From: Halobellus salinus | GTDB lineage: Archaea > Halobacteriota > Halobacteria > Halobacteriales > Haloferacaceae | Direction of reading: 5' to 3' | NCBI RefSeq assembly: GCF_014646875.1 | Contig: NZ_BMOC01000003.1 | Coordinates: forward strand, 181,320-245,319 | DNA: 64,000 bases | Shown here: positions 50,734 through 58,100 of the stretch, piece after piece | How positions within the stretch are numbered: the first letter of the stretch is position 1 | How the letters are laid out: the number at the start of each line of letters is the position of its first letter | The notes under the pieces: model-generated | Told to the model about the DNA's origin: nothing | Seen by the model: only the letters and a program-made list of their open reading frames with translations | Databases searched by the model: none | Made by a program: the position numbers and the translations under genes

Positions 50734-53103
50734 TCACGCCTCGCGTCGGCCGCCGTGACCGGGGTAGTCCCGCTCGAACCGGGATTCGATCTCGTCGGCG
50801 TCAACCGAGACCACGACCGGGCGGCCGTGCGGGCAGGCGTAGGGGTTCGTACACCCGTCGAGCGCTTCGAGGAGGTCAACAACCGACCCCTCCGTGAGGG
50901 AGGTGTTACCGGTCACGGACGGATAACACGCCAGATCCGCGAGCAGTTCGTCGGTGACCGACGCCACCGCTGACTCGCCACCGTCGTTGCCCTCCGACAC
51001 GAACGCCGACAACACCTCGCGCAGGAGCTCCGGGTCCAGCGCCGACGCGAACACCGCGGGGACGCTCCGGACCGCGACCGTGCGGTCGTCGATTCGGTCG
51101 GTCCGAAAGCCCAGTTCGGCGAGGGCGTCGCGGTACGCCGAAAACGCCGCCGCCTCCCGCGCGGTGAGTTCGACGTCGACGGACTCGGCGAGCGCCTGGG
51201 TTGTGACGCCGCCGCTGAGTTCGTTCTGCAGCCGCTCGTAGTTGACCCGCTCGTCGGCCGCGTGCTGGTCGATCAACACCAGCCCCGAGTCGGTCTCGGC
51301 GACGACGTAGGTGTCGTGGAGCCGGCCGAGCACCCGCATCGACGGCAACGAGTCGAAGTCGGGGTCGAGGGTGGCGGCGTCGCCGGTCAGGTCCCGCTGG
51401 ACGGTGGGGCCGACAATCCCGGTGGTGGTCTCGGACGGGTGACCCCGCTCCCGCGCGGGACCCGTGTCGGAGTCGGCGTCGACGTCGGCGTCGGCGTCGA
51501 CGTCGACGCTCGAGTGTGCGGAGTCGGTGTCGGCATCCGACCGCACGGCGCCGCCCGAGCGCCCGTGCTGACGGCTCCCGAGTCCGGCGCCGGACTCCGC
51601 GCTTCGATCACGCCGGTCGCCGGCCGCCGGAGCCGAACCGGAACCGCTTGAAGACACCGTCCACGCGCCGTCGCTCTCGGGGTCGACAGTCCGGGCGTCC
51701 CCGCTGTCATCCGGCGAGTCACCCGGTGAGTCGTCGTCCGACGCTACTCCCGCCGCGGGGTCGGAGTCGGCGGCGGAGCCCTCGACCGGAGGGCCGGACC
51801 CGCTGTCGTCGGCGCGCGTATCCGCGGTGTCAGCGTCGTCGCCGACGGTGCCCCGCCCCGTCGCCTCGCGGCCGGACGCCGACCCGTCGGTCCCGCCGTG
51901 GCCCGCGCCGCCGCGGACGTCCGAGTCCGGCGACTCGGGATCGATCTCGGTCTCGGCGGGTGCCGACCGGCCGCGCGGTGCGCCCGAGCGGATCAGCCCC
52001 TCCGCTAACAGCGCCTCGCGGACCGCGTCGGTGACGGCCCGCGTGACCGCAGCCTCCGCGTTGAGCCGTACCTCCATTTTCCGAGGGTGCACGTTAACGT
52101 CAACCGAGTCGGCGGGGAGGTCCACGAACAGCACCGCAAACGGATACCGGTCGGGTGCGAGTTGCCCGCCGTAGGCGTCGAGGACGGCCTTCCTGAGGAC
52201 GCCCGCGGTGACGTACCGGCCGTTCACGAACGTCGAGAGGTAGTCGCGGGTGCTTCGGGTGGTCTCGGGGTGGCTGACGAGCCCCGAGATCGACTCAACG
52301 GGTGACGCGTCCGGGCTCACCCCCTCACCGTCGGCCTCGCCGTTCCCACCGTCGACGCGGCGCATCGCTTCTGCGACTTCCCGGCCGTACACCGACAACA
52401 CCGCCGACCGGAGGTCCCCACGTCCTTCGGTGGCGAACACCTCGCGGTCGTCGTGCTCCAGGGAGATCGCGACATCCGGGTTCGCCAGCGCGTAGTGAGT
52501 GACGACGGTGTTGACGTGGTCGAACTCCGTCGGGGTCGTCTTCAGGAACTTCCGGCGCGCGGGGGTGTTATAAAACAGGTCTTCGACCGCGACAACCGTC
52601 CCCTCGGGACAGCCGGCGGGCCCGACCGCGGTCACCTCTCCGCCCTCAACCCGGAGTTCGGTCCCGGTGTCGCCGCCGCGGGGCTTGGTCCGGATGGTCA
52701 CCCGCGAGACCGCGCCGATGGTGTGGAGCGCCTCCCCACGGAACCCGAGTGTGCCGACGCCGGCCTCAAGATCGTCGATGGTGTCGATCTTGCTGGTGGT
52801 GTGCTCCTCGACCGCGCGCTCAACCGCCGCGCGGTCCATACCCACGCCGTCGTCGCGGACGCGGATCCCCTCTGTTCCCCCGGCTTCGACCGCGACGGAG
52901 AGCCGGTCGGCGCCGGCGTCGAGGCTGTTCTCGACCAACTCCTTCACCACGGAGGCGGGGCGTTCGACCACCTCGCCCGCGGCGATCTGTGTCACTGTCC
53001 GGTCGTCGAGTTCTCGGATCGTCGGTGTCGACCCCGACGGATCGCCCCCGGTTCCTGACGGGTCGCGTTCCGGTGTGTCGCCGTCACCACCGCCGTCGCT
53101 CAC
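50734..53103 (-). CDS. mutL: DNA mismatch repair protein MutL
   Basis: The protein is 789 aa from the GTG at 53103. The GHKL ATPase has IAAGEVVERPASVVKELVEN, DNGIGM-type DDGVGMDRA, TSKI and LGFRGEAL. The next domain holds FVNGRYV and VDVNVHPRKMEVR. A low-complexity Asp/Ser/Gly linker of about 200 residues precedes the C-terminal dimerisation domain. That domain includes the endonuclease motif DQHAADERVNYE (DQHA-x2-E-x4-E) and CPHGRP. The GTG overlaps the nudix stop by four bases (GTGA). The N-terminus extending to 53187 would lie inside the nudix gene. Confidence 0.93.
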   Translation of the reverse strand: MSDGGGDGDTPERDPSGTGGDPSGSTPTIRELDDRTVTQIAAGEVVERPASVVKELVENSLDAGADRLSVAVEAGGTEGIRVRDDGVGMDRAAVERAVEEHTTSKIDTIDDLEAGVGTLGFRGEALHTIGAVSRVTIRTKPRGGDTGTELRVEGGEVTAVGPAGCPEGTVVAVEDLFYNTPARRKFLKTTPTEFDHVNTVVTHYALANPDVAISLEHDDREVFATEGRGDLRSAVLSVYGREVAEAMRRVDGGNGEADGEGVSPDASPVESISGLVSHPETTRSTRDYLSTFVNGRYVTAGVLRKAVLDAYGGQLAPDRYPFAVLFVDLPADSVDVNVHPRKMEVRLNAEAAVTRAVTDAVREALLAEGLIRSGAPRGRSAPAETEIDPESPDSDVRGGAGHGGTDGSASGREATGRGTVGDDADTADTRADDSGSGPPVEGSAADSDPAAGVASDDDSPGDSPDDSGDARTVDPESDGAWTVSSSGSGSAPAAGDRRDRSAESGAGLGSRQHGRSGGAVRSDADTDSAHSSVDVDADADVDADSDTGPARERGHPSETTTGIVGPTVQRDLTGDAATLDPDFDSLPSMRVLGRLHDTYVVAETDSGLVLIDQHAADERVNYERLQNELSGGVTTQALAESVDVELTAREAAAFSAYRDALAELGFRTDRIDDRTVAVRSVPAVFASALDPELLREVLSAFVSEGNDGGESAVASVTDELLADLACYPSVTGNTSLTEGSVVDLLEALDGCTNPYACPHGRPVVVSVDADEIESRFERDYPGHGGRREA

Positions 53104-53537
53104 GGGTCGTACACCTCCGTTGCGACCGCCACCGCGTGCTCCTGAGGGTCGCTCAGCCGTCCGACCGCGGTCTCCGGCGGGAGCCACGCGTAGTCGGTGT
53201 GTTCGTGGCTGAGCGTGACAGGGTCAGCTCCGGAACCGAGGTCGATCCCGTTCCCGTGGCCGGTGGGGTCACACCAGTAGTAGACCGCGAACCGTCCCTC
53301 GTCGGCGGCGTTCCGCCACGAGGTCGCGTGGACCGGGCGCCCCACGTCGGTGTCGAGCCCGGTCTCCTCGACGATCTCTCGGTGGACGCCCTCGACTGCG
53401 TTCTCGTCTGGTGCGAGCCGGCCGCCGGGGAGTTCCCACCCCCCGTCGCTCGCCCGCCGCACCACGAGTATCTCGCCACAGGGTGCGAAGACGGTACCCC
53501 GGAGGCTGATCGTGGCTTCGAGGTGGACGTCGGTCAC
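53100..53537 (-). CDS. Nudix hydrolase
   Basis: The protein is 145 aa from the GTG at 53537 (MTDVHLEATISLRGTVF). The Nudix box is complete: GGRLAPDENAVEGVHREIVEETG, with all metal-binding Glu residues. It hydrolyses a nucleoside diphosphate linked compound; MutT-like action on oxidised nucleotides fits its place between mutS and mutL, but is not shown. The upstream frame to 53621 is GC-rich and Arg-rich, so it is not expected to be coding. Confidence 0.85.
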   Translation of the reverse strand: MTDVHLEATISLRGTVFAPCGEILVVRRASDGGWELPGGRLAPDENAVEGVHREIVEETGLDTDVGRPVHATSWRNAADEGRFAVYYWCDPTGHGNGIDLGSGADPVTLSHEHTDYAWLPPETAVGRLSDPQEHAVAVATEVYDP

Positions 53538-53698
53538 GGTGATCCCCCTCGGATTCGGTCGACTGCGCGGTCCGGCCGCCCCGGATCGCTCGGGCGGCAG
53601 ACCGGGTGCTCGTCGGCGCACATTTGTTACCTACTCCGTGGTGCGTGTGTCCCTAATCAGTACCGGTCAGACGGCCCCGACTCCCGGGCGGGCCGGCC

Positions 53699-56572
53699 TC
53701 ACTCTCCGTCGGGGTCCTTCCCGTTGAGTTTCGCCTGCCACTCGGCGACCCGAGCCAGCAACTCCACCGGCGGCGTCTCGTCAACGTCCAAGCCGCGGAG
53801 CTCCGCCAGAACCGACTCCGCGGCGGGGTCGACGCCGCCGCCCGTGTGACGCTCCCCGCCGGCGTTGGGGTGTGGGCGTCTCCCGTTGTCGGCTGGAGCC
53901 CCCGACGCGTCGGTCGACGCCGCCCCGGCGTCGACGCTGGCATCGGTCCGGAACCCGCCGGCGTCGAGGTCGAACACGACCTGGTGGGTGTCGCCGGTGT
54001 CGGTGCCACCCCGACTGCCCCGGACGTCGATCGCCCCGTCGCCTCGAAGCCGCTCCAACACGCCGTCGGCCCGCGAGACCACCGGGGCGGGGACGCCCGC
54101 GAGGTCCGCGACGTGAACACCGTAGGACCTGTCGGCCGCCCCCGGCTCGATCGTCCGGAGAAACGTCACATCACTTCCAGGATCGTCGACACCCCGGGGC
54201 GACGCCCCGCCCGCAGACGACGGGCCCTGCCCGTCGTCGACCGCGACGTGGACGTTTGCGACCCGATCGAGGTGGTCTGCCAGTGCGGTGAGTTCGTGGT
54301 AGTGGGTCGCAAACAGCGTCTTCGCCCGCACCTCGTTGTGGAGGTACTCGGTTGCGGCCCACGCGATCGAGATGCCGTCGTAGGTCGCGGTGCCGCGGCC
54401 GACCTCGTCGAGGATCACGAGCGACTCCTCGGTCGCTGAGTGCAGGATGTTCGAGAGCTCCTGCATCTCCACCATGAACGTCGACCGCCCCTGTGCGAGT
54501 TCGTCGAGCGCGCCCACGCGGGTGTAGATCCCGTCGACGACGCCGACTGTGGCCGAGCGGGCGGGCACGAAGCTCCCGATCTGGGCGAGCAGCGTGATCA
54601 GCGCGGCCTGCCGGAGGTAGGTGGATTTCCCGCTCATGTTCGGCCCGGTGACGAGCAGGAATCCGGGGTCGGCGTCGTCCGGTGGCCCCTCAGCATCGAT
54701 ACCGTCACCGGCACCGGCGCCGGCACCGGCACCGGCACCGGCACCGGCACCCACACCACCTACCCGAAGGTCGTTGGGCACGAACTCGGTGGTCTGCTCG
54801 ACCACGGGGTGGCGGCCCGCCTCGATCCGAAGCGGACCCGGGTCGACCACGTCGGGGCGGACCCAGTCGGCGCCGGCGGCGTGGGTCGCAAGCGACGCGA
54901 GGGCGTCGACCTCCGCCAGCGCGCGGCCGACGTCCTGGAGGAGTTCCGCACGGTCGGCGACGCAGTCACGAAGCGCACAGAACAGGTCGTACTCCAACTC
55001 GCCGCGGGCCTCCTCAAGGCGGAGGATCTCCCGCTCGCGCTCCTGGAGTTCGTCGGTCACGAACCGTTTTGAGTTTTTCAGCGTCTTGATTTCGCGATAG
55101 TGTTCGGGTACCCCGTCGGCGGCGGATTTCCCGACTTGGATGTAGTAACCGTCGGTCTTGTTCCGGTCGACGGTGACGTGGTTCAGGCCGTGAGTTCGCG
55201 ACTCCCGCTCGGCGAGGGTGTCGATCCACTCGCTGGCCTCGCGGTGGTGTGCCAGCAACTCGTCGAGTTCGTCGTCGTGTCCGTCCTGGAAGAGCCCACC
55301 CTGCGTCACCGTCTTCGGCGGGTCGTCGGCGAGCGCGGTTTCGAGTTCCTCGCGCAGACGGGCGGCGGCCTCGCGGTCCGGGCGTGCCACGACCGCCGAC
55401 AGCGGCGACTCCGAAAGCCGGGAGTCCGAAACCGCGTCGGCGACCGCCGGCAGGATCCCGAGGGTGTCCCGGATCGCGAGCAGGTCGGCGGCGTCGGCGC
55501 TCCCGGAGGCCGCTCGCGCCGCCAGGCGTTCGAGGTCGTACCCGCCGTCGAGGCACTCCCGGACGCGCTCGCGAGCCAGCGCCGCCGACGCCAGCGCTTC
55601 GACGCAGTCCAGCCGACGGGTCAGTTCCGATCGGTCGCGACGCGGCCGGGTCACCCACTCCCGGAGCAGCCGGCCACCCGGGCTGGTCACCGTGTGGTCG
55701 ATTGTCCCTAGCAGGGTGTCGCCGGCGTCGCCTTGCATCGGCTCGACCAGTTCGAGGTTGCGCTGGGTGGTGGCGTCGAGGTCGAGGTGGTCGTCGGCTT
55801 CGAAGGTTCGGAACCGCGTCATCGACGGCAACACCCCGGCACCGGTCTCCGCGACGTACGCCAACACCGCGCCCGCCGCCCGGACCGCGGCGCCGGCGTC
55901 ACCGAGGCCGACACTCGGCACCGTCTCCGACCCGAACTGGTCTTCCACCCGGTGTGTCGCCCGCCCCGGCGCGAACGCGTCGGCCTCGAACAGCGATACG
56001 GTGGCGTCGGTCTCCTCGCGCAGTCGCCGCACGAACGCGTCGTCGTCGCGGACCGCCGGTCCGGGCAGGATCTCCACGGGCCCGAACCGGTAGAGCTCCG
56101 AGAGCGCGTCGTCGGCGTCGGCGGCGGTGGCGACCAGGAACTGGCCGGTGGTCGCGTCCGCCAGCGCCAGGCCGATGTCCCCGTCAGCGTCGGTCGATCC
56201 GTCGACCACGGCAGCGGTGTACCGCGCGTCGGCGTCGTCGGTTTCGAGCAAGGTTCCGGGGGTGACGACCCGCGTGATCTCGCGGTAGTGATCCCCCGAC
56301 TCGTCTTCGAACTGGTCGGCGACCGCGACGCGGTAGCCGCGTTCGACCAACGCCTTCAGGTAGGGTGTGAGGTCGTCGACCGGAACGCCCGCCATCGGGT
56401 ACGACGAGCCGTGCGCGGACTTCTGAGAGATCTTCAGATCCAGCTCCGCGGCGACGAGTTCGGCGTCGTCGGCGAAGAACTCGTAGAAGTCGCCGCACTG
56501 CATCGTCAGGACGTCCGCATCAGTGCCGGACTTCAGCGAGAGGAACTCCTCGACGATCCCCTGGGAGGCCAT
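53699..56572 (-). CDS. mutS: DNA mismatch repair protein MutS
   Basis: The protein is 957 aa. It opens with the mismatch-binding domain (MQCGDFYEFFADDAELVAAEL, in place of the usual GxFYE). The clamp and lever regions follow. A Gly-Ala repeat linker leads to the ATPase, with Walker A GPNMSGKSTYL (about residue 645) and EVGRGTATYDG as Walker B and surrounding motif. TLFATHYHELTAL follows. The C-terminus carries an extra acidic low-complexity tail. It recognises mismatches and works with MutL. It is the first gene of mutS-nudix-mutL, all minus strand, separated from the nudix gene by 161 bp. Confidence 0.95.
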   Translation of the reverse strand: MASQGIVEEFLSLKSGTDADVLTMQCGDFYEFFADDAELVAAELDLKISQKSAHGSSYPMAGVPVDDLTPYLKALVERGYRVAVADQFEDESGDHYREITRVVTPGTLLETDDADARYTAAVVDGSTDADGDIGLALADATTGQFLVATAADADDALSELYRFGPVEILPGPAVRDDDAFVRRLREETDATVSLFEADAFAPGRATHRVEDQFGSETVPSVGLGDAGAAVRAAGAVLAYVAETGAGVLPSMTRFRTFEADDHLDLDATTQRNLELVEPMQGDAGDTLLGTIDHTVTSPGGRLLREWVTRPRRDRSELTRRLDCVEALASAALARERVRECLDGGYDLERLAARAASGSADAADLLAIRDTLGILPAVADAVSDSRLSESPLSAVVARPDREAAARLREELETALADDPPKTVTQGGLFQDGHDDELDELLAHHREASEWIDTLAERESRTHGLNHVTVDRNKTDGYYIQVGKSAADGVPEHYREIKTLKNSKRFVTDELQEREREILRLEEARGELEYDLFCALRDCVADRAELLQDVGRALAEVDALASLATHAAGADWVRPDVVDPGPLRIEAGRHPVVEQTTEFVPNDLRVGGVGAGAGAGAGAGAGAGDGIDAEGPPDDADPGFLLVTGPNMSGKSTYLRQAALITLLAQIGSFVPARSATVGVVDGIYTRVGALDELAQGRSTFMVEMQELSNILHSATEESLVILDEVGRGTATYDGISIAWAATEYLHNEVRAKTLFATHYHELTALADHLDRVANVHVAVDDGQGPSSAGGASPRGVDDPGSDVTFLRTIEPGAADRSYGVHVADLAGVPAPVVSRADGVLERLRGDGAIDVRGSRGGTDTGDTHQVVFDLDAGGFRTDASVDAGAASTDASGAPADNGRRPHPNAGGERHTGGGVDPAAESVLAELRGLDVDETPPVELLARVAEWQAKLNGKDPDGE
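54703..54759 (-). repeat. 6-bp tandem repeat coding Gly-Ala in mutS
   Basis: On the plus strand CACCGG/CGCCGG units repeat about eight times (GGCACC). They encode GAGAGAGAGAGAG within a linker just before the ATPase motif of MutS. The near-perfect repeat invites slippage. Confidence 0.8.
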
Positions 56573-56781
56573 ACCCGAACCTGGACGTGGGGCGGATAAA
56601 ACGCTACGGTCCAGCGGTTCGGGCGACGAGATTCCGGAGGGTCACCCGAGCGTTTATGTCCGATCCCGCGGCCACCCGGCGTGTGACGTAGGTGTCGCCC
56701 CACGCCGGGCAGCGGTTGTTCGGCACACCGGCGTGGGTTCGGAGTCCGTGCCGACTGTTCGCCACTACTTCAGGTCGCGGT

Positions 56782-57594
56782 TCAGTCGGCGCCGACCGCA
56801 CACGCCGAGGTGTACTCGATGCCGTCGATCGAGTCCACGTGGTCGTCGCCGCAGATCGGGCACTCAGGGTTCCGCTGGTACGGCGCGGTCTCGAAGGTCA
56901 TGTCCATCGCGTCGTAGAACAGTAGCCGGCCGACAAGCGGGTCGCCGGCGTCCAAGAGGAGCTTCACGGCCTCGGTGGCCTGGAGACAGCCCACGGTTCC
57001 CGGGAGGACGCCCAACACGCCCGTGGCCGCACAGTCGGGGACGGTCCCGGGCTCGGGCGCCTCGGGGAACAGACACCGGTAGCACGGCCCACCGGGTACG
57101 AGCGTCGTCACCTGTCCCTCGAACTTGTAGATCGCGCCGTGGGCGATCGGAACTCCCTGTAGCCGACAGAAGTCGTTGAGGAGATACCGGGTGGGGAAGT
57201 TATCGGAGGCGTCGACCACGACGTCGTGGCCGGGGACGATGTCGGCGACGTTCTCTTTTGTCACCCGGGTCCGGTGGGTCACCACGTCGATATCGGGGTT
57301 CAGATCGGCGACGAACGCCGAAGCGCTCTCGACTTTCGGCCGGCCGACATCGGCGTCGGCGTGGACGGTCTGTCGCTGGAGGTTGCTCCGTTCGACGACG
57401 TCGTCGTCGACGATCGTGAGGCGGCCGACGCCGGCCGCAGCGAGATACTGGATCACCGGTGATCCGAGCCCACCCGCCCCGACGACGAGCGCCCGCGAGT
57501 CCAGCAGCCGCTTCTGTCCCTCCGGGCCGACATCGTCCATAATGATGTGCCTGGAATATCGGTCCAACTGCGTGGAATCAAGCGAGAGTGACAT
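56782..57594 (-). CDS. ubaA: SAMP-activating E1-like protein UbaA (ThiF/MoeB/HesA family)
   Basis: The protein is 270 aa from the ATG at 57594 (MSLSLDSTQLDRYSRHIIMDDVG). This is the length of UbaA in other haloarchaea. The ATP site VVGAGGLGSPVIQYL, DDDVVERSNLQRQ, and the zinc cysteines CYRCLFPE and CPICG are clear. The catalytic Cys appears in TVPDCAATGVLGV. UbaA adenylates the small ubiquitin-like SAMPs, and it also serves sulfur transfer to tRNA and molybdopterin. The longer frame to 57627 is unlikely. Confidence 0.92.
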   Translation of the reverse strand: MSLSLDSTQLDRYSRHIIMDDVGPEGQKRLLDSRALVVGAGGLGSPVIQYLAAAGVGRLTIVDDDVVERSNLQRQTVHADADVGRPKVESASAFVADLNPDIDVVTHRTRVTKENVADIVPGHDVVVDASDNFPTRYLLNDFCRLQGVPIAHGAIYKFEGQVTTLVPGGPCYRCLFPEAPEPGTVPDCAATGVLGVLPGTVGCLQATEAVKLLLDAGDPLVGRLLFYDAMDMTFETAPYQRNPECPICGDDHVDSIDGIEYTSACAVGAD

Positions 57595-57693
57595 GCTCGG
57601 TGTCCGGTGGTGGGCCCCGAACGACATAACTCCCCGTGAGACGGTGGACCGGCGGGTGGTGGTCGTTCTCGCGCCGCCGACCGCACGCGTTGG

Positions 57694-57987
57694 CTACTCC
57701 GCGCAGCAGGCTTCCGCCTCGTCGGCGTCGCCCTCGGCCGGGTGGGTGTTCGGCGCGTCGTCGGTGAGCTGATACAGGTTCTGTCGGGCGTCGGCGAAGT
57801 AGACGTCCTCGTCAACGACGTTGATCCCCTCAAGCCGTTCGAGCGCGTAGCGGACCGTCCGAGCCGACAGCATCGACTCCTGGACGATCCCCTTCTGTGT
57901 CAGCGGACCGCTGTATTCGAGCACTTTGAAAACCAACTTCGCGCTCGGCGGGAGGTCGCCGAGACTCTCCTGTTCTGCCTCTGCCAT
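57694..57987 (-). CDS. Winged helix-turn-helix transcriptional regulator
   Basis: The protein is 97 aa from the ATG at 57987 (MAEAEQESLGDL). The wHTH has SAKLVFKVLEYSGPLTQKGIVQESMLSARTVRYALERLEGI, a MarR/TrmB-like DNA-binding unit, followed by a wing and an acidic tail with CC near the end (EACCAE). The two terminal cysteines could sense redox or metal state, by inference. It is 100 bp upstream of ubaA on the same strand. TATA GTTTATGAC on the minus strand lies 29 nt before the ATG. Confidence 0.78.
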   Translation of the reverse strand: MAEAEQESLGDLPPSAKLVFKVLEYSGPLTQKGIVQESMLSARTVRYALERLEGINVVDEDVYFADARQNLYQLTDDAPNTHPAEGDADEAEACCAE

Positions 57988-58010
57988 CGTCAAGATTCAC
58001 ACTCCCAACA

Positions 58011-58022
58011 GTCATAAACCTT
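58011..58022 (-). promoter_or_regulatory. TATA box for the wHTH regulator gene
   Basis: The minus strand reads AAGGTTTATGAC, centred 29 nt before the ATG at 57987. The transcript is probably leaderless. Confidence 0.45.
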
Positions 58023-58100
58023 CGTGAGTCGGCTCAAACCGGGGACCCACGGAGGGTCCCAACCGCGGTCGATGGGTTGGCCATCGGGCGATGGTCTCGC

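Noticed and set aside
54177..54207. GTCGACACCCCGGGGCGACG inside mutS, resembling the MITE core
   Set aside because: It lacks the terminal inverted repeats and the right half of the palindrome; it lies within the coding sequence and fits the reading frame.
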